From: an uncultured Bacteroidota bacterium
GTDB taxonomy: Bacteria; Bacteroidota; Bacteroidia; JABEUT01
Direction: 5' to 3'
Assembly: GCA_903863935.1 (NCBI GenBank)
Contig: CAIPDV010000113.1
Location: forward strand, 1 to 64,000
DNA: 64,000 nt
The notes beneath the pieces are model-generated. The model did no database searches. It saw only the letters and a list, made by a program, of their open reading frames with translations, and was not told the origin of the DNA. The position numbers and the translations under genes were made by a program. Numbering within the stretch: the stretch's first letter is position 1; every line of letters begins with the position of its first letter. Positions 33,654 through 41,894 of the stretch are shown one piece after another.

Positions 33654-36209
33654 CTACTCCTTCACAAATCTATCCGAATACACTACTGAATTGTTATTCC
33701 TAATATTTATAATATACATGCCATTTGCCAACGTTGAAACCGGAATTGTCAATTGTGAGTTGTCAATCGTCAATTGCGAATAGACTTCTTTACCTTGTAT
33801 ATTATAAATAGATAGTCGATAATTGCCAGATGAGTTAAAATTACTGATTTTAACATTCAAGTCAGTTGAAACTGGATTTGGATACACCTTTGCAGAAGTG
33901 GTTACAACTTTCACATCATTCACGCTTGTAGGTATATCTGAAAGGTCGCGCTTCCATTGTCCACGGCCGAAAGTGAATGCATATAGGTAGTGGTCGCTTG
34001 GTGAAACAAGCAAGTCATATACTTCGGTAGCATCCGGGAAACCTGTATCGTAAGAGGTCCATGTGGCACCGTCGTCGGTTGAATAGAAGGCTCCAAAATC
34101 GCATCCTGCAAATAAATGTTTTGGATATAATGGATCAACGGTAATTGTTTCAAAAGGCATATCAGGCAGGCTGATGCTTATGTCTGTCCATGTGGTGCCT
34201 GCATTGGTTGATTTGTAAATATGTCCGGTTCCAAATCCTGAAAAAACAATATACACTTCAGCAGAATTAGACGGGTTAACTGCAATCCTGCGCGGATAGC
34301 GGTCCGGGAGACCTGTTGTAATATCTTTTACTGTGGTTCCCTGGTTTGCGCTGAAAAACATTTTAAATGGAATGTTTGTAGAATCGGGTGCAGTGGCAAA
34401 ATAAATGGAGTCGGTGTTGGTATAGGAATTTGCAATACACATTATCCATGCGCCTTTATTTACCGGATTATTGCCCTTGTAGTTAAATGTTACGCCACCA
34501 TTGGTAGATAGTTGCAACGCTTGTCCCCCTGCATACATGTATTGTGTGTTTGCATAAGCAAGTAAATAAGGTGCTAAAAAGGCAGCATAATTAGTATTGC
34601 TGTTGGCAGTAGATGTATTATAAAGCACCTGGGTTGGGAAGTTGCCATTACCCTGTGCGAAATCTTCGTATACATTCAGGTATTGATAAGCCCCGAATTG
34701 TATGTTATCATTGGTGTGGTCAATAGCATTATAGCAGCCATCGCCGCCAACCACGCCGTACCAGGTTTGTGAACCAAAATATTTTATGGTGTAATTATCC
34801 TGTAGTCCGCTAAGCAAGACAGTTGTATCTGTTGACGAAATGCTGCCGATGTAGGATTGTGTGGTTACATATCCGCCGGTACATTCATAATAGGAATTCC
34901 CAAAATCATTGGAACGGTCAAGTCCGCCATCGGTTAGGATATATATCTTATTTGGATTTAAAGGGTTGGCAATAATTCCATGCACATCGCTATGAAAGGG
35001 GTAATTATCAACTTCAAAAAATGACAGACCCTGATCGGTAGATTCAAACAAACCTACCCCTCCAACTAATAAAGTGTTGGGATTTCCGGGTTTTGCTAAA
35101 AGACCTTTAGCATACCAGCCTTGATATGATGCTTCGTCGGTTGCTGATTGCTGGGCCCATGTTTGTCCGGCATCGGTAGAAACATAAATTCCAATGGTAT
35201 TATAGATATCGCAAACATGAGCAAACATGGTATTGTTATCGTTGCTATAGGGTGCTATTGTTATTCTTCCTGAATTGTTCGGTGCTGGTAGCCCGCTTGT
35301 GATTCTAGTCCATGTTCCGCCACTATTCGTTGTTCTGTAAACACCATGCAGGGTGCTGCCGTAGTTGCCCACACCGCAAAGAAGAATGTTCGTATCCACA
35401 TCATGAATCACCAGGTTCATCACCATTGGGATGTTTAAAACCAGGTTCCAGGTTGCACCGGAGTTGGTAGATTTCCAGACACCGTTTGTTGCCGCCACAT
35501 AAACTGTGGAAGGCTTAAGCGGATTATAAACTACATCCCAAATTCCAAGATTTTGCTGATAAGTCCAGTTAATACTTTGGGTCCAGGTGTTACCACCGTC
35601 GGTAGATTTAAACAGTCCCATACCATACGAACCACGAGTAGCCCGAATGTTAACAATGCCTTGCGAGAAGCTGCTGTCACTGTAAACTTCGCCTGTTCCT
35701 GCAAACATTTCAAGATGGTTTGTTGGATTTATGGCAATAGAGCTAACGCCTAAAACTGGCACACCCAGAGGATGAAAAGTCCATGCTGCGGTTCCAATTC
35801 CACCCGTAGTTGATTTCCATAAACCGCCACTGGCCGAACCAAGCCATATTACGGCTGTATCAGTAGGGTCAATTGCAATACCGACTGTTCTGCCTCCCAT
35901 ATTGGTTGGGCCCATGCTCTTCCATACGGTTGAATTACTTGTTTTTTGTACTCCGTTTATCTGCTGTGCTTTATACCACTCTATAGCACTGGCGTATGCA
36001 TTGGCTGGTAACGTATTATTCGGGTAACTGGCCGCCATAGTAGTGTATTCCAGGGCATCCTGTGCTGCACATTCACTTTCCTTTTCTTTTATAGGTTTAT
36101 GGTTATTACGCTTCGCAATAGCGTTTGAAAGATTTGTGTTTGTCAAAAACGAAAATGAAGTAACTGAAATAATTGCTACAGCAAGCAACATCGGTATCCT
36201 TTCTTTCAT
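33654..36209 (-). CDS. Sortilin/BNR-type propeller protein with T9SS type A sorting domain
   Basis: This encodes 851 aa from ATG 36209 (an upstream in-frame extension lacks an export signal at its end). N-terminus MKERIPMLLAVAIISVTSFSF is the export signal. After a short propeptide comes WKSMGPTNMGGRTVGIAID, then many blades with the SGGLWKSTxGGxTW / KSTNSGATWNLVL pattern of VPS10/BNR-like propellers. The last ~80 aa are a type A sorting domain (AKVYPNPVSTDLNVKI, SIYNIQGKEVYSQL, LANGMYIINI). The domain includes QLTIDNSQLTI, encoded by a 7-bp tandem array (33743-33777). Secreted or cell-surface protein; propellers of this type occur in secreted hydrolases and binding proteins, and no catalytic residue can be assigned. 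Confidence 0.82.
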   Translation of the reverse strand: MKERIPMLLAVAIISVTSFSFLTNTNLSNAIAKRNNHKPIKEKESECAAQDALEYTTMAASYPNNTLPANAYASAIEWYKAQQINGVQKTSNSTVWKSMGPTNMGGRTVGIAIDPTDTAVIWLGSASGGLWKSTTGGIGTAAWTFHPLGVPVLGVSSIAINPTNHLEMFAGTGEVYSDSSFSQGIVNIRATRGSYGMGLFKSTDGGNTWTQSINWTYQQNLGIWDVVYNPLKPSTVYVAATNGVWKSTNSGATWNLVLNIPMVMNLVIHDVDTNILLCGVGNYGSTLHGVYRTTNSGGTWTRITSGLPAPNNSGRITIAPYSNDNNTMFAHVCDIYNTIGIYVSTDAGQTWAQQSATDEASYQGWYAKGLLAKPGNPNTLLVGGVGLFESTDQGLSFFEVDNYPFHSDVHGIIANPLNPNKIYILTDGGLDRSNDFGNSYYECTGGYVTTQSYIGSISSTDTTVLLSGLQDNYTIKYFGSQTWYGVVGGDGCYNAIDHTNDNIQFGAYQYLNVYEDFAQGNGNFPTQVLYNTSTANSNTNYAAFLAPYLLAYANTQYMYAGGQALQLSTNGGVTFNYKGNNPVNKGAWIMCIANSYTNTDSIYFATAPDSTNIPFKMFFSANQGTTVKDITTGLPDRYPRRIAVNPSNSAEVYIVFSGFGTGHIYKSTNAGTTWTDISISLPDMPFETITVDPLYPKHLFAGCDFGAFYSTDDGATWTSYDTGFPDATEVYDLLVSPSDHYLYAFTFGRGQWKRDLSDIPTSVNDVKVVTTSAKVYPNPVSTDLNVKISNFNSSGNYRLSIYNIQGKEVYSQLTIDNSQLTIPVSTLANGMYIINIRNNNSVVYSDRFVKE
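33743..33777. repeat. Heptamer tandem array (CAATTGT) inside a T9SS sorting domain
   Basis: Five consecutive units: GAATTGT, CAATTGT, GAGTTGT, CAATCGT, CAATTGC. They lie in frame within the sorting-domain codons and encode the SQLTIDNSQLTI stretch. Confidence 0.6.
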
Positions 36210-36384
36210 GGTAATGAATTTAGGCGTTGGTAATGGTTTGGTATGCTTTGCTAAAATAGGCAATAAACGGATATCAGGCAAAATTTTAATTTGTTTATTA
36301 GCAATTGGATTGCAAAAATGATTAAAGACTTAAAAGTATATGAAATATAAAGAATACCAAGTGAATGTATTTTAATTATTTATA

Positions 36385-36417
36385 TTGAGCACTATATTGA
36401 ATCTGTGATTATCTTTG
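36385..36417 (+). promoter_or_regulatory. Promoter of tRNA-Leu(GAG): TTG-N22-TATCTTTG
   Basis: TTG at 36385-36387 and a perfect -7 element at 36410-36417 with a 22-nt spacer; the tRNA begins 24 nt after the -7 element. Confidence 0.55.
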
Positions 36418-36440
36418 CAGCCCTTTAAAAAGTTAAGCCT

Positions 36441-36524
36441 GCCCGGATGGCGAAATTGGTAGACGCACCACTTTGAGGGGGTGGCGCCAGTAATGGTGTG
36501 CGAGTTCGAGTCTCGCTTCGGGCA
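36441..36524 (+). tRNA. tRNA-Leu (anticodon GAG)
   Basis: A full 84-nt class II tRNA. The acceptor stem GCCCGGA pairs with TTCGGGC. The anticodon stem CCACT/GGTGG encloses the loop TTGAGGG, giving anticodon GAG. The variable arm is long, and the T arm is GCGAG-TTCGAGT-CTCGC. The 3' CCA is not encoded. It decodes CUC/CUU leucine codons. Confidence 0.95.
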
Positions 36525-36533
36525 CAGAAAAAT

Positions 36534-36558
36534 AAAACCCCTTATTTTCAGGGGTTTT
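36534..36558 (+). terminator. Terminator after tRNA-Leu(GAG)
   Basis: AAAACCCCT pairs with AGGGGTTTT around a 7-nt loop, 9 nt after the tRNA. The arm ends in T residues. Confidence 0.65.
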
Positions 36559-36640
36559 AGGTTCGATAATTTTCTATGGGTTCATGAAACCTCTTTGTTT
36601 TCAACGGTTTCAGCAGTTCGATAAAGTACTGTTTGGGTAT

Positions 36641-36820
36641 CTAAATATCCTCTTCCTTTTGTTTTTCTTTCCTGTGTAATTCATAGAACAGGATAGATAA
36701 TGTTTCCAATGTTTGAATAGTTTCTTCTGCCTGTTCATCGGAATAATTTTCAAAACCTTTACAGTTTCTTAATTCGTCAATGGTTAACCTTTTTGGTGTT
36801 TTTTCTTTCTTGGTGTCCAT
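36641..36820 (-). CDS. Small charged protein of 59 aa, unknown
   Basis: The ORF starts at ATG 36820 and reads MDTKKEKTPKRLTIDELR, then CKGFENYSDEQAEETIQTL, ETLSILFYEL and a Lys/Glu-rich tail. The composition is that of a real helical protein: an amphipathic centre and no rare codon runs. The pattern LTIDELR...GFENYSDEQAEETI...LxxLSxLFYEL resembles small Bacteroidota proteins I have seen beside phage or mobile-element genes, but I cannot name the family. It lies 116 nt downstream of tRNA-Leu(GAG) on the opposite strand and 8 nt beyond the stop-distal side of nothing else mobile; the start of the T9SS gene unit ends at 36829, so it could be the last gene of that transcript. Confidence 0.55.
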   Translation of the reverse strand: MDTKKEKTPKRLTIDELRNCKGFENYSDEQAEETIQTLETLSILFYELHRKEKQKEEDI

Positions 36821-36828
36821 TGCTAAAA

Positions 36829-38226
36829 TTACTTCTGAATCACTGTCTTCCCTTCTCCAACCAAGCCACCGTTTTCGGTAATAACCTTGTAAAGGTAAAC
36901 TCCATTGGGCTGTGAAGATAAATTAATTGAAACAGGAGAATTGAAAGTTGACAATTGGGAATATACTTTTTGCCCCAGTTCATTATAAACCTCCACACTA
37001 TAATTAGCTCTTAATTCTTCACTATTCACTCCGAGTGTAAACGCTCCATTGTTGGGGTTGGGGAAAAGGTTTATTATACCACCATTCGCTTTTACTTCAT
37101 TAACTGAAGCAATTGCATTAGTATCTATTTTGAAAATAACCCCATCATTGTTAGCTCCTCCGAGAAGTGCTACACCAAACAACACATTTCCCGAAAGCGT
37201 TAATGAGCCTCCTGGAATTGCACCATTTGAATTATTAAAATCGAGAAGTTTTTTAAATTTGATTCCATTGGTATCAACAGAAAATAGGCATCCCCTATGG
37301 GAGGTTCCACCCAACCATGATACACCATATAACACACTACCAGAAAGCGTAAGCGTTCCTCCTCCAGCTCCCACTTCTTTACCGTTTGTACCATTAAAAT
37401 CAAAAAGCTTTTTATATCCTGTGCCATCCGTATCTATTGCGAATACAGTTCCACTGTCATGTGTACCTCCATATTCTGAAGTCCCATACATTTTGCTGCC
37501 CGAAATTATTAATGAGTTCCCCGGATATTGACCATTTATACCATTAAAATCAAATAAGTCTTTATACCCATTTCCATTTGTATCAATTGAGAAAACAACG
37601 CCCATTTTATTTGCGCCTCCATAGTTAGTAGTCCCATATAACTTGCTGCCTGAAAGAGTTACACCATCAGGTATAGAACCATTTGTTCCATTGAAATCAA
37701 ATAAATCTTTGTATCCGCTTCCGTCAGTATCTATGGTGAAAACACAGCCACTGTCATGTATCCCACCAAAATTTGTAATACCATACATTAAATTGCCTGA
37801 AATAGTTAAAGCACCAAAAGGGTATTTACCTGTAGTTCCATTGAAATCAAAAAGGTCTTTACAGCTTGAGCCATTTGTATCAAGGGAAAAAATTATACCA
37901 TCACCATTGGCTCCTCCTATAGCGGTTGTCCCATATAGCTTCCCACCAAAAAGTGTAACTGGGCCATTGGGCAATTCGCCATTTGAACCACTAAAGTCAA
38001 ATAAATCTTTATAATTGTTGCCATTCGTATCTATTTTGAAAACGCAACCTAATCCATGCGTACCACCATAATATGTTGTTCCATAAAGCGCATTTCCATT
38101 AAGTGTTAACGAACCAAATGGTTCTCTTCCATTAGTATCATTGAAATTAAACAGGATTGTATATTGTGCACTGCTTGTTATTATTCCTAAACAGAAGAAA
38201 GAAAGTAATAATAATATTTTTTTCAT
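36829..38226 (-). CDS. GloVer-repeat protein with T9SS type A sorting domain
   Basis: This encodes 465 aa. Signal peptide MKKILLLLSFFCLGIITSSAQ. Residues ~22-375 are eight repeats of about 43 aa with the pattern LxGSxLYGTTxYGGxxxxGxVFxIDTNGxGYKDLFDFNGTNG, which is the GloVer/TIGR03803 choice-of-anchor tandem repeat (a predicted beta-propeller). The last ~80 aa are a type A sorting domain (INLFPNPNNGAFTL, EVYNELGQKVYSQL, PNGVYLYKV). The segment SQLSTFNSPVSI is encoded by a 7-bp array (36937-36957). Upstream lies one of the three 21-bp-period regulatory repeats (38249-38322). Secreted; ligand unknown. Confidence 0.85.
   Translation of the reverse strand: MKKILLLLSFFCLGIITSSAQYTILFNFNDTNGREPFGSLTLNGNALYGTTYYGGTHGLGCVFKIDTNGNNYKDLFDFSGSNGELPNGPVTLFGGKLYGTTAIGGANGDGIIFSLDTNGSSCKDLFDFNGTTGKYPFGALTISGNLMYGITNFGGIHDSGCVFTIDTDGSGYKDLFDFNGTNGSIPDGVTLSGSKLYGTTNYGGANKMGVVFSIDTNGNGYKDLFDFNGINGQYPGNSLIISGSKMYGTSEYGGTHDSGTVFAIDTDGTGYKKLFDFNGTNGKEVGAGGGTLTLSGSVLYGVSWLGGTSHRGCLFSVDTNGIKFKKLLDFNNSNGAIPGGSLTLSGNVLFGVALLGGANNDGVIFKIDTNAIASVNEVKANGGIINLFPNPNNGAFTLGVNSEELRANYSVEVYNELGQKVYSQLSTFNSPVSINLSSQPNGVYLYKVITENGGLVGEGKTVIQK
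36937..36957. repeat. Heptamer array (AGAATTG/AAAGTTG/ACAATTG) in a T9SS sorting domain
   Basis: Three in-frame 7-mers encode part of SQLSTFNSPVSI, at the same place in the sorting domain as the array at 33743-33777 in a different gene. Confidence 0.5.
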
Positions 38227-38248
38227 GGCTCTAAGTTTTGATTTTATA

Positions 38249-38322
38249 CAAAGATGTATTCAAAACAAATCTATGTCAAGCCACACTTATTAAACGGCGG
38301 AAATGACTTATTAAATGGTGGG
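38249..38322 (-). promoter_or_regulatory. 21-bp-period direct repeats plus -7-like element upstream of the GloVer gene
   Basis: Two copies of the element start at 38285 (ACTTATTAAACGGCGG) and 38306 (ACTTATTAAATGGTGGG), exactly 21 bp apart. A -7-like CATCTTTG (one mismatch) lies on the minus strand at 38249-38256, 28 nt from the proximal copy. The gene starts at 38226. The same arrangement occurs at 59910-60000 and 63182-63251. Confidence 0.6.
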
Positions 38323-38429
38323 ATTTGGGCAATGAAACACAGCAATTTCCTTTTTAATCATTTTTTCAATGTGTACTAAAGTCGAAGTAAATAAGGCAAG
38401 AATATATCTATTTACACCAAATTATGGTA

Positions 38430-39056
38430 TTATTTAATTGCTATACCATTTAAAAAAGTAGTTTTCAACTTTAATGAGCCATCTTCATTATATATTTTTA
38501 AAACTCCATTTAGTTTTCCACTTATGCCGTATGGAATTGTAGGCTCTGCACCTTGATATGAGTGAATTGCACCATGAGGTTCAAAACTAATTACTGCCTG
38601 TTTATTCGATGTATCATTTATAAACGGGCATTCTATCTTTAATTTCCCATTGAGGTAAAATATTTTTATTATTCCATTTTCTTTATCAGCGAAAACAGTA
38701 TCCGTCAATATTAATACTCCATTGTCATCATACATTTTTCGCAATCCATTTATATTTCCGTTGACATAAGGAGTTTCGCCCCATAGTTTCCCGCTTTTGT
38801 AATAGTCTCTCGCTATACCCACAGCTTTACCAGCCTTATACATCGTAAGTCGGTAAAAAGGCGCATGTTTACTTTTAGTTTCATGTACAACCTTATCTTT
38901 TACTTTGTAATATTGTATCCACTTACCTTCCTTAACGCCGTTTACTATTAGATTTTTCGCATCTGATTTATTAGTAAAGCCGCTATCAACTATATTTTGT
39001 GCGATAACAACAGCAGTAAAAGAAAGTGATACTGCAATAGTTAAAAATATTTTCAT
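38430..39056 (-). CDS. MORN-like (YwqK-type) repeat protein, secreted
   Basis: This encodes 208 aa. Signal peptide MKIFLTIAVSLSFTAVVIAQ. The body has about six short repeats of the G-x-x-x-x-Y-Y-x-x-G-K-L type: EGKWIQYYKVKD, GIARDYYKSGKLWGETPYVNG, GLRKMYDDNGVLILTDTVF, GIIKIFYLNGKLKIECPF and GVLKIYNEDGSLKLKTTFLNG. These are MORN-variant repeats as in YwqK-family proteins, some annotated as toxin-antitoxin immunity components. No partner toxin gene is next to it, so I do not assign such a role. Confidence 0.7.
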   Translation of the reverse strand: MKIFLTIAVSLSFTAVVIAQNIVDSGFTNKSDAKNLIVNGVKEGKWIQYYKVKDKVVHETKSKHAPFYRLTMYKAGKAVGIARDYYKSGKLWGETPYVNGNINGLRKMYDDNGVLILTDTVFADKENGIIKIFYLNGKLKIECPFINDTSNKQAVISFEPHGAIHSYQGAEPTIPYGISGKLNGVLKIYNEDGSLKLKTTFLNGIAIK

Positions 39057-39450
39057 GTTTTAATTTTCTTTTTTCGGTGGTGAAACTGCTATCAATCCTT
39101 TTAACCCTTTATCAAAAGTAGATGATTGCTCAAAGCTAAAACAAATATAACGGTTTTTAGTTTGGCTTATTATTTGTATTATGCACCCTTAAGCCGAGTA
39201 AATATTTGCATCAACACAAAGATATTAATATAATTTTGCACCCTTTGTGCCCTGTGACAAAAATCGGAACTAAGTTTTCAAGAACCCCTGAAAGGTATTT
39301 ATTATTTTTCTTATCCCTTGAAAATCATCCAAAAAGTTCGATATTTGCGACCCACAGTGCACAGAATTGAACGATGAACTATAAACTATGAACTATTAAC
39401 GGTGTAGCTTTTGTTCATCGTTCATAGTTTATAATTCATAGTTAGAATTA
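39057..39450. other. Gene-free stretch before tRNA-Leu(CAG)
   Basis: No ORF that I can support. It holds a perfect -7 element TAATTTTG at 39231-39238, the repeated word TGCACCCTT at about 39183 and 39238, and a heptamer hairpin at 39369-39440. The rest is AT-rich sequence without recognisable RNA structure. Confidence 0.5.
39369..39440. repeat. Heptamer inverted repeat, like the S23 cassette ends but without a gene
   Basis: Left arm 39369-39396: GAACGAT, GAACTAT, AAACTAT, GAACTAT. Right arm 39413-39440: GTTCATC, GTTCATA, GTTTATA, ATTCATA. Twenty bases pair with one mismatch (39374-39393 with 39420-39439). The left arm differs from the S23 cassette end by 3 of 24 bases. It ends 10 nt before tRNA-Leu(CAG). 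Confidence 0.6.
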
Positions 39451-39534
39451 GCCCGGTTGGCGAAATTGGCAAACGTTGCGGTCTCAGAAGCCGTTGGAGT
39501 TACATCCTTGAGAGTTCGAGTCTCTCACCGGGCA
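39451..39534 (+). tRNA. tRNA-Leu (anticodon CAG)
   Basis: An 84-nt class II tRNA. The acceptor stem GCCCGGT pairs with ACCGGGC. The anticodon loop CTCAGAA gives anticodon CAG, with the long variable arm typical of Leu. The T arm is GAGAG-TTCGAGT-CTCTC. CCA is not encoded. It decodes CUG. Confidence 0.95.
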
Positions 39535-39775
39535 CAGGAATTTAATACTAGTTAATTCTTTAGTTTCTATAAAGAGCTAGTCAAGTTTAATTGAATCTTA
39601 AAAATCTTTTCATTTAGGGTGTTTTGCAATAGTTAAGAAAGTGAGCTATAGGTGCGCGTGATTTGTGTAACTTTTTCACCTTAGGATGCAATAGTTTAAA
39701 AGCTCATTAGCTGCACTTTTGCATCCTGATGTAAAAAGCCCTCATTTACCTATAAAATTCCCTCAATACTACAAC

Positions 39776-40561
39776 ATGGATATTACCCATAAACTGGCAA
39801 GTTTATCTCCTTATGTGCTTTTTCTTTTGGTCATTTCAATTGGAGCAATTTTTGGCGGGTTGGGTACTTTCCTTTTTCGAAAATACATTCGTCTGAAAAT
39901 TCTCCGTTCTCATAATGAGGTGACCGGTTTTCTTTATTTATCTATTTCAAGTTTCTATGCATTGTTGCTGAGCTTTATTGTATTCGTTTTCTGGGCACAA
40001 TTAAATGAAACGAGCAGTAATGCGAGTAAAGAAGGCAGTGCTGCCATTAGCGTGTATCGGGACATCAAAAATTATCCGGATACAGTAGATTCTAAACAAC
40101 TAATGGGCGTATTCCTTGTTTTTGTGGGCAATGTGGTGGATGAAGAACTCCAAAGTATGAAGGAAATGAAGTTAAACCGTAAAACAATACAATCATTTAA
40201 TGCTGTCTATAATAAAATTGAAAGAGTCAACCCAAAAACGCCTTACCAGATACAATTGCTCTCGGGAATGTGCCGCGACTTAAATGATTTGGCTACTTAT
40301 CGAGGGCTGCATATTATTGCAATGGAAGCAGCTATTCCGACTCCCATGTGGTTGCCAATGTTATTGGGAGGCCTTATTACGCTCGTATGTGCTATGATGC
40401 TGGATATAGAATATGGAAAGCTGCATGTAGCCCTGATTACACTGCTAGGCATTTTCATTGGAATGTTTTTCTTCATTATTATTTTGCTTAACCATCCCTA
40501 CACTGGTAGTTTGGGTATTAAGCCCGAATCATACCAGCAAATATTCACGATGGAAAAATAA
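39776..40561 (+). CDS. DUF4239 (bestrophin-like) membrane protein
   Basis: This encodes 261 aa from ATG 39776; the longer frame from TTG 39719 would begin in the probable promoter. There are two N-terminal membrane segments (about residues 11-33 and 51-72), a soluble middle region (YRDIKNYPDTVDS...SMKEMKLNRK), and two C-terminal segments (about 192-212 and 218-241, LITLVCAMMLDIEYGKLHVALITLLGIFIG). This layout matches DUF4239 proteins, which are related to bestrophin-like channels. Transport function is not demonstrated. Confidence 0.7.
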   Translation: MDITHKLASLSPYVLFLLVISIGAIFGGLGTFLFRKYIRLKILRSHNEVTGFLYLSISSFYALLLSFIVFVFWAQLNETSSNASKEGSAAISVYRDIKNYPDTVDSKQLMGVFLVFVGNVVDEELQSMKEMKLNRKTIQSFNAVYNKIERVNPKTPYQIQLLSGMCRDLNDLATYRGLHIIAMEAAIPTPMWLPMLLGGLITLVCAMMLDIEYGKLHVALITLLGIFIGMFFFIIILLNHPYTGSLGIKPESYQQIFTMEK

Positions 40562-40808
40562 GTTATGTACAACAAGGAAGAAAAATTATTGGTTATTACT
40601 CCCAGAATCTCAAGCTCCAGGGATAAGAATTCCTATGTTCTTTATTTTTTGAAAATCATTGTTGAATTTTTGGATATGCAAATTATATCGCACTTCATTA
40701 GATAAGAATGCAAAATGGAATGCAACGTCTCTTTACGCTAATTCTATTTTCCAAAAAATTACTACTTTGCACACATGCTGATTCAACTATGAATTGGCCA
40801 TAAAAATT

Positions 40809-41771
40809 ATGGAATACAGAAGGCTTGGAAGTTCAGGATTAAAAGTAAGTGAGTTCTCATTTGGTGCATGGGTTACCTTCGGAAGTCAGGTGGATAATTC
40901 CACGGCTACAGAGTGTATGAAAATTGCCTATGATGCAGGCGTTAACTTTTTCGATAATGCGGAAACTTATGCCAGTGGCAGGGCAGAAACAGTGATGGGT
41001 AACATTTTAAAACAAATGAAATGGGACCGTACTACTTATGTGGTTTCGAGTAAAGTATTCTGGGGAGGAAAACTGCCGAACCAGCGTGGATTAAGCCGCA
41101 AACATATTATGGAAGCCTGCGATGCAGCCCTAAAGCGTTTGCAGGTTGATTACCTCGACCTTTATTTCTGTCACCGTCCCGATCCGGATACCCCGATAGA
41201 AGAAACCGTAAGGGCTATGACCGACCTTATACGTATGGGAAAAGTATTGTATTGGGGTACATCGGAATGGAGTGCGGAAGCAATTATGGAAGCTTACAAT
41301 CTTTCAAGAAAGTATATGCTGGTTCCTCCCACTATGGAACAACCGCAATACAATATGTTGCACCGCGATAAAGTGGAACGAGAATTTGCCAACTTATACA
41401 GCGAAATTGGTTTGGGCTTGACTATATGGTCACCACTGGCATCCGGTATATTAACAGGGAAATATAATAAAGGTATTTCCAAAGATTCAAGGCTGAATAT
41501 CCCTGCTATGAGCTGGCTTAAAGAATCCATCACCGGAGAAGAAGGTGAGAAAAAACTTGATATGGTAAGAAAATTGGAGAAGTTGGCAAAAGAGGTTGGA
41601 ATAAGTTTAAACCATCTGGCTCTGCTATGGTGCCTGTCTAATAAGAATGTAAGCACAGTAATATTAGGAGCCTCAAAGGCGGAACAATTAGCTGATAACC
41701 TGAAAGCTCTGGATGCAAAGAATTTGGTAAACAATGAGGTGTTACAAAAAATAAATGCTGTAATTCAATAA
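40809..41771 (+). CDS. Aldo/keto reductase, Kv-channel beta-subunit-like
   Basis: This encodes 320 aa from ATG 40809. (beta/alpha)8 barrel NADPH oxidoreductase. The catalytic tetrad is visible: Asp49 (NFFDNAETY), Tyr54, Lys82 (VVSSKVFWGG) and His122 (LYFCHRPDPDTP). The N-terminus MEYRRLGSSGLKVSEFSFGAW, the VYWGTSEW-type motif (LYWGTSEWSAEAI near 157-169), and STVILGASKAEQLADNLKAL near the end are those of the AKR6/Kv-beta group that also includes bacterial YghZ-like proteins. It probably reduces aldehydes; the natural substrate is unknown. Stand-alone gene. Confidence 0.88.
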   Translation: MEYRRLGSSGLKVSEFSFGAWVTFGSQVDNSTATECMKIAYDAGVNFFDNAETYASGRAETVMGNILKQMKWDRTTYVVSSKVFWGGKLPNQRGLSRKHIMEACDAALKRLQVDYLDLYFCHRPDPDTPIEETVRAMTDLIRMGKVLYWGTSEWSAEAIMEAYNLSRKYMLVPPTMEQPQYNMLHRDKVEREFANLYSEIGLGLTIWSPLASGILTGKYNKGISKDSRLNIPAMSWLKESITGEEGEKKLDMVRKLEKLAKEVGISLNHLALLWCLSNKNVSTVILGASKAEQLADNLKALDAKNLVNNEVLQKINAVIQ

Positions 41772-41854
41772 TATATAGTACATTGCGTTAAGGATATAGA
41801 GGGTTGTTTCAGCTATTTATCATAGATTTATAAAAATATGATGTATATGGTCAG

Positions 41855-41882
41855 TTGTATTAGAAAAAGATTTTTATATTTG
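41855..41882 (+). promoter_or_regulatory. Promoter TTG-N17-TATATTTG
   Basis: TTG at 41855-41857, 17-nt spacer, perfect -7 TATATTTG at 41875-41882, followed 12 nt later by the start codon at 41895. This is the best match to the Bacteroidota consensus in the window. Confidence 0.65.
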
Positions 41883-41894
41883 CACATCTGAGTT

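Noticed and set aside
33580..33783. 67-aa plus-strand ORF at the end of the cca region
   Set aside because: It is antisense to the sorting-domain codons of the gene at 33654-36209 and its C-terminus (VNCELSIVNCE) is just the heptamer array read in reverse.
36255..36285. CAATAAACGGATA upstream of the T9SS gene starting at 36209 as a fourth 21-bp-repeat site
   Set aside because: Only one weak half-match, no second copy at 21 bp and no -7 element at the expected distance.
36441..36530. Integration site (att) at tRNA-Leu(GAG)
   Set aside because: I found no second copy of the tRNA 3' end and no integrase gene within the window.
37049..37531. 160-aa plus-strand ORF opposite the GloVer gene
   Set aside because: Its repeated PLKSKSF/PSVS pattern is the reverse reading of the GloVer repeats.
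39719..39775. N-terminal extension of the DUF4239 protein from TTG 39719
   Set aside because: The extension (MHPDVKSPHLPIKFPQYYN) is not family-like and overlaps a probable -7 element; ATG 39776 directly precedes the first membrane segment.
40565..40705. 46-aa ORF just after the DUF4239 gene
   Set aside because: Composition is possible for a protein (MYNKEEKLLVITPRI start), but there is no promoter, no homology that I recognise and the length is within chance in AT-rich DNA.
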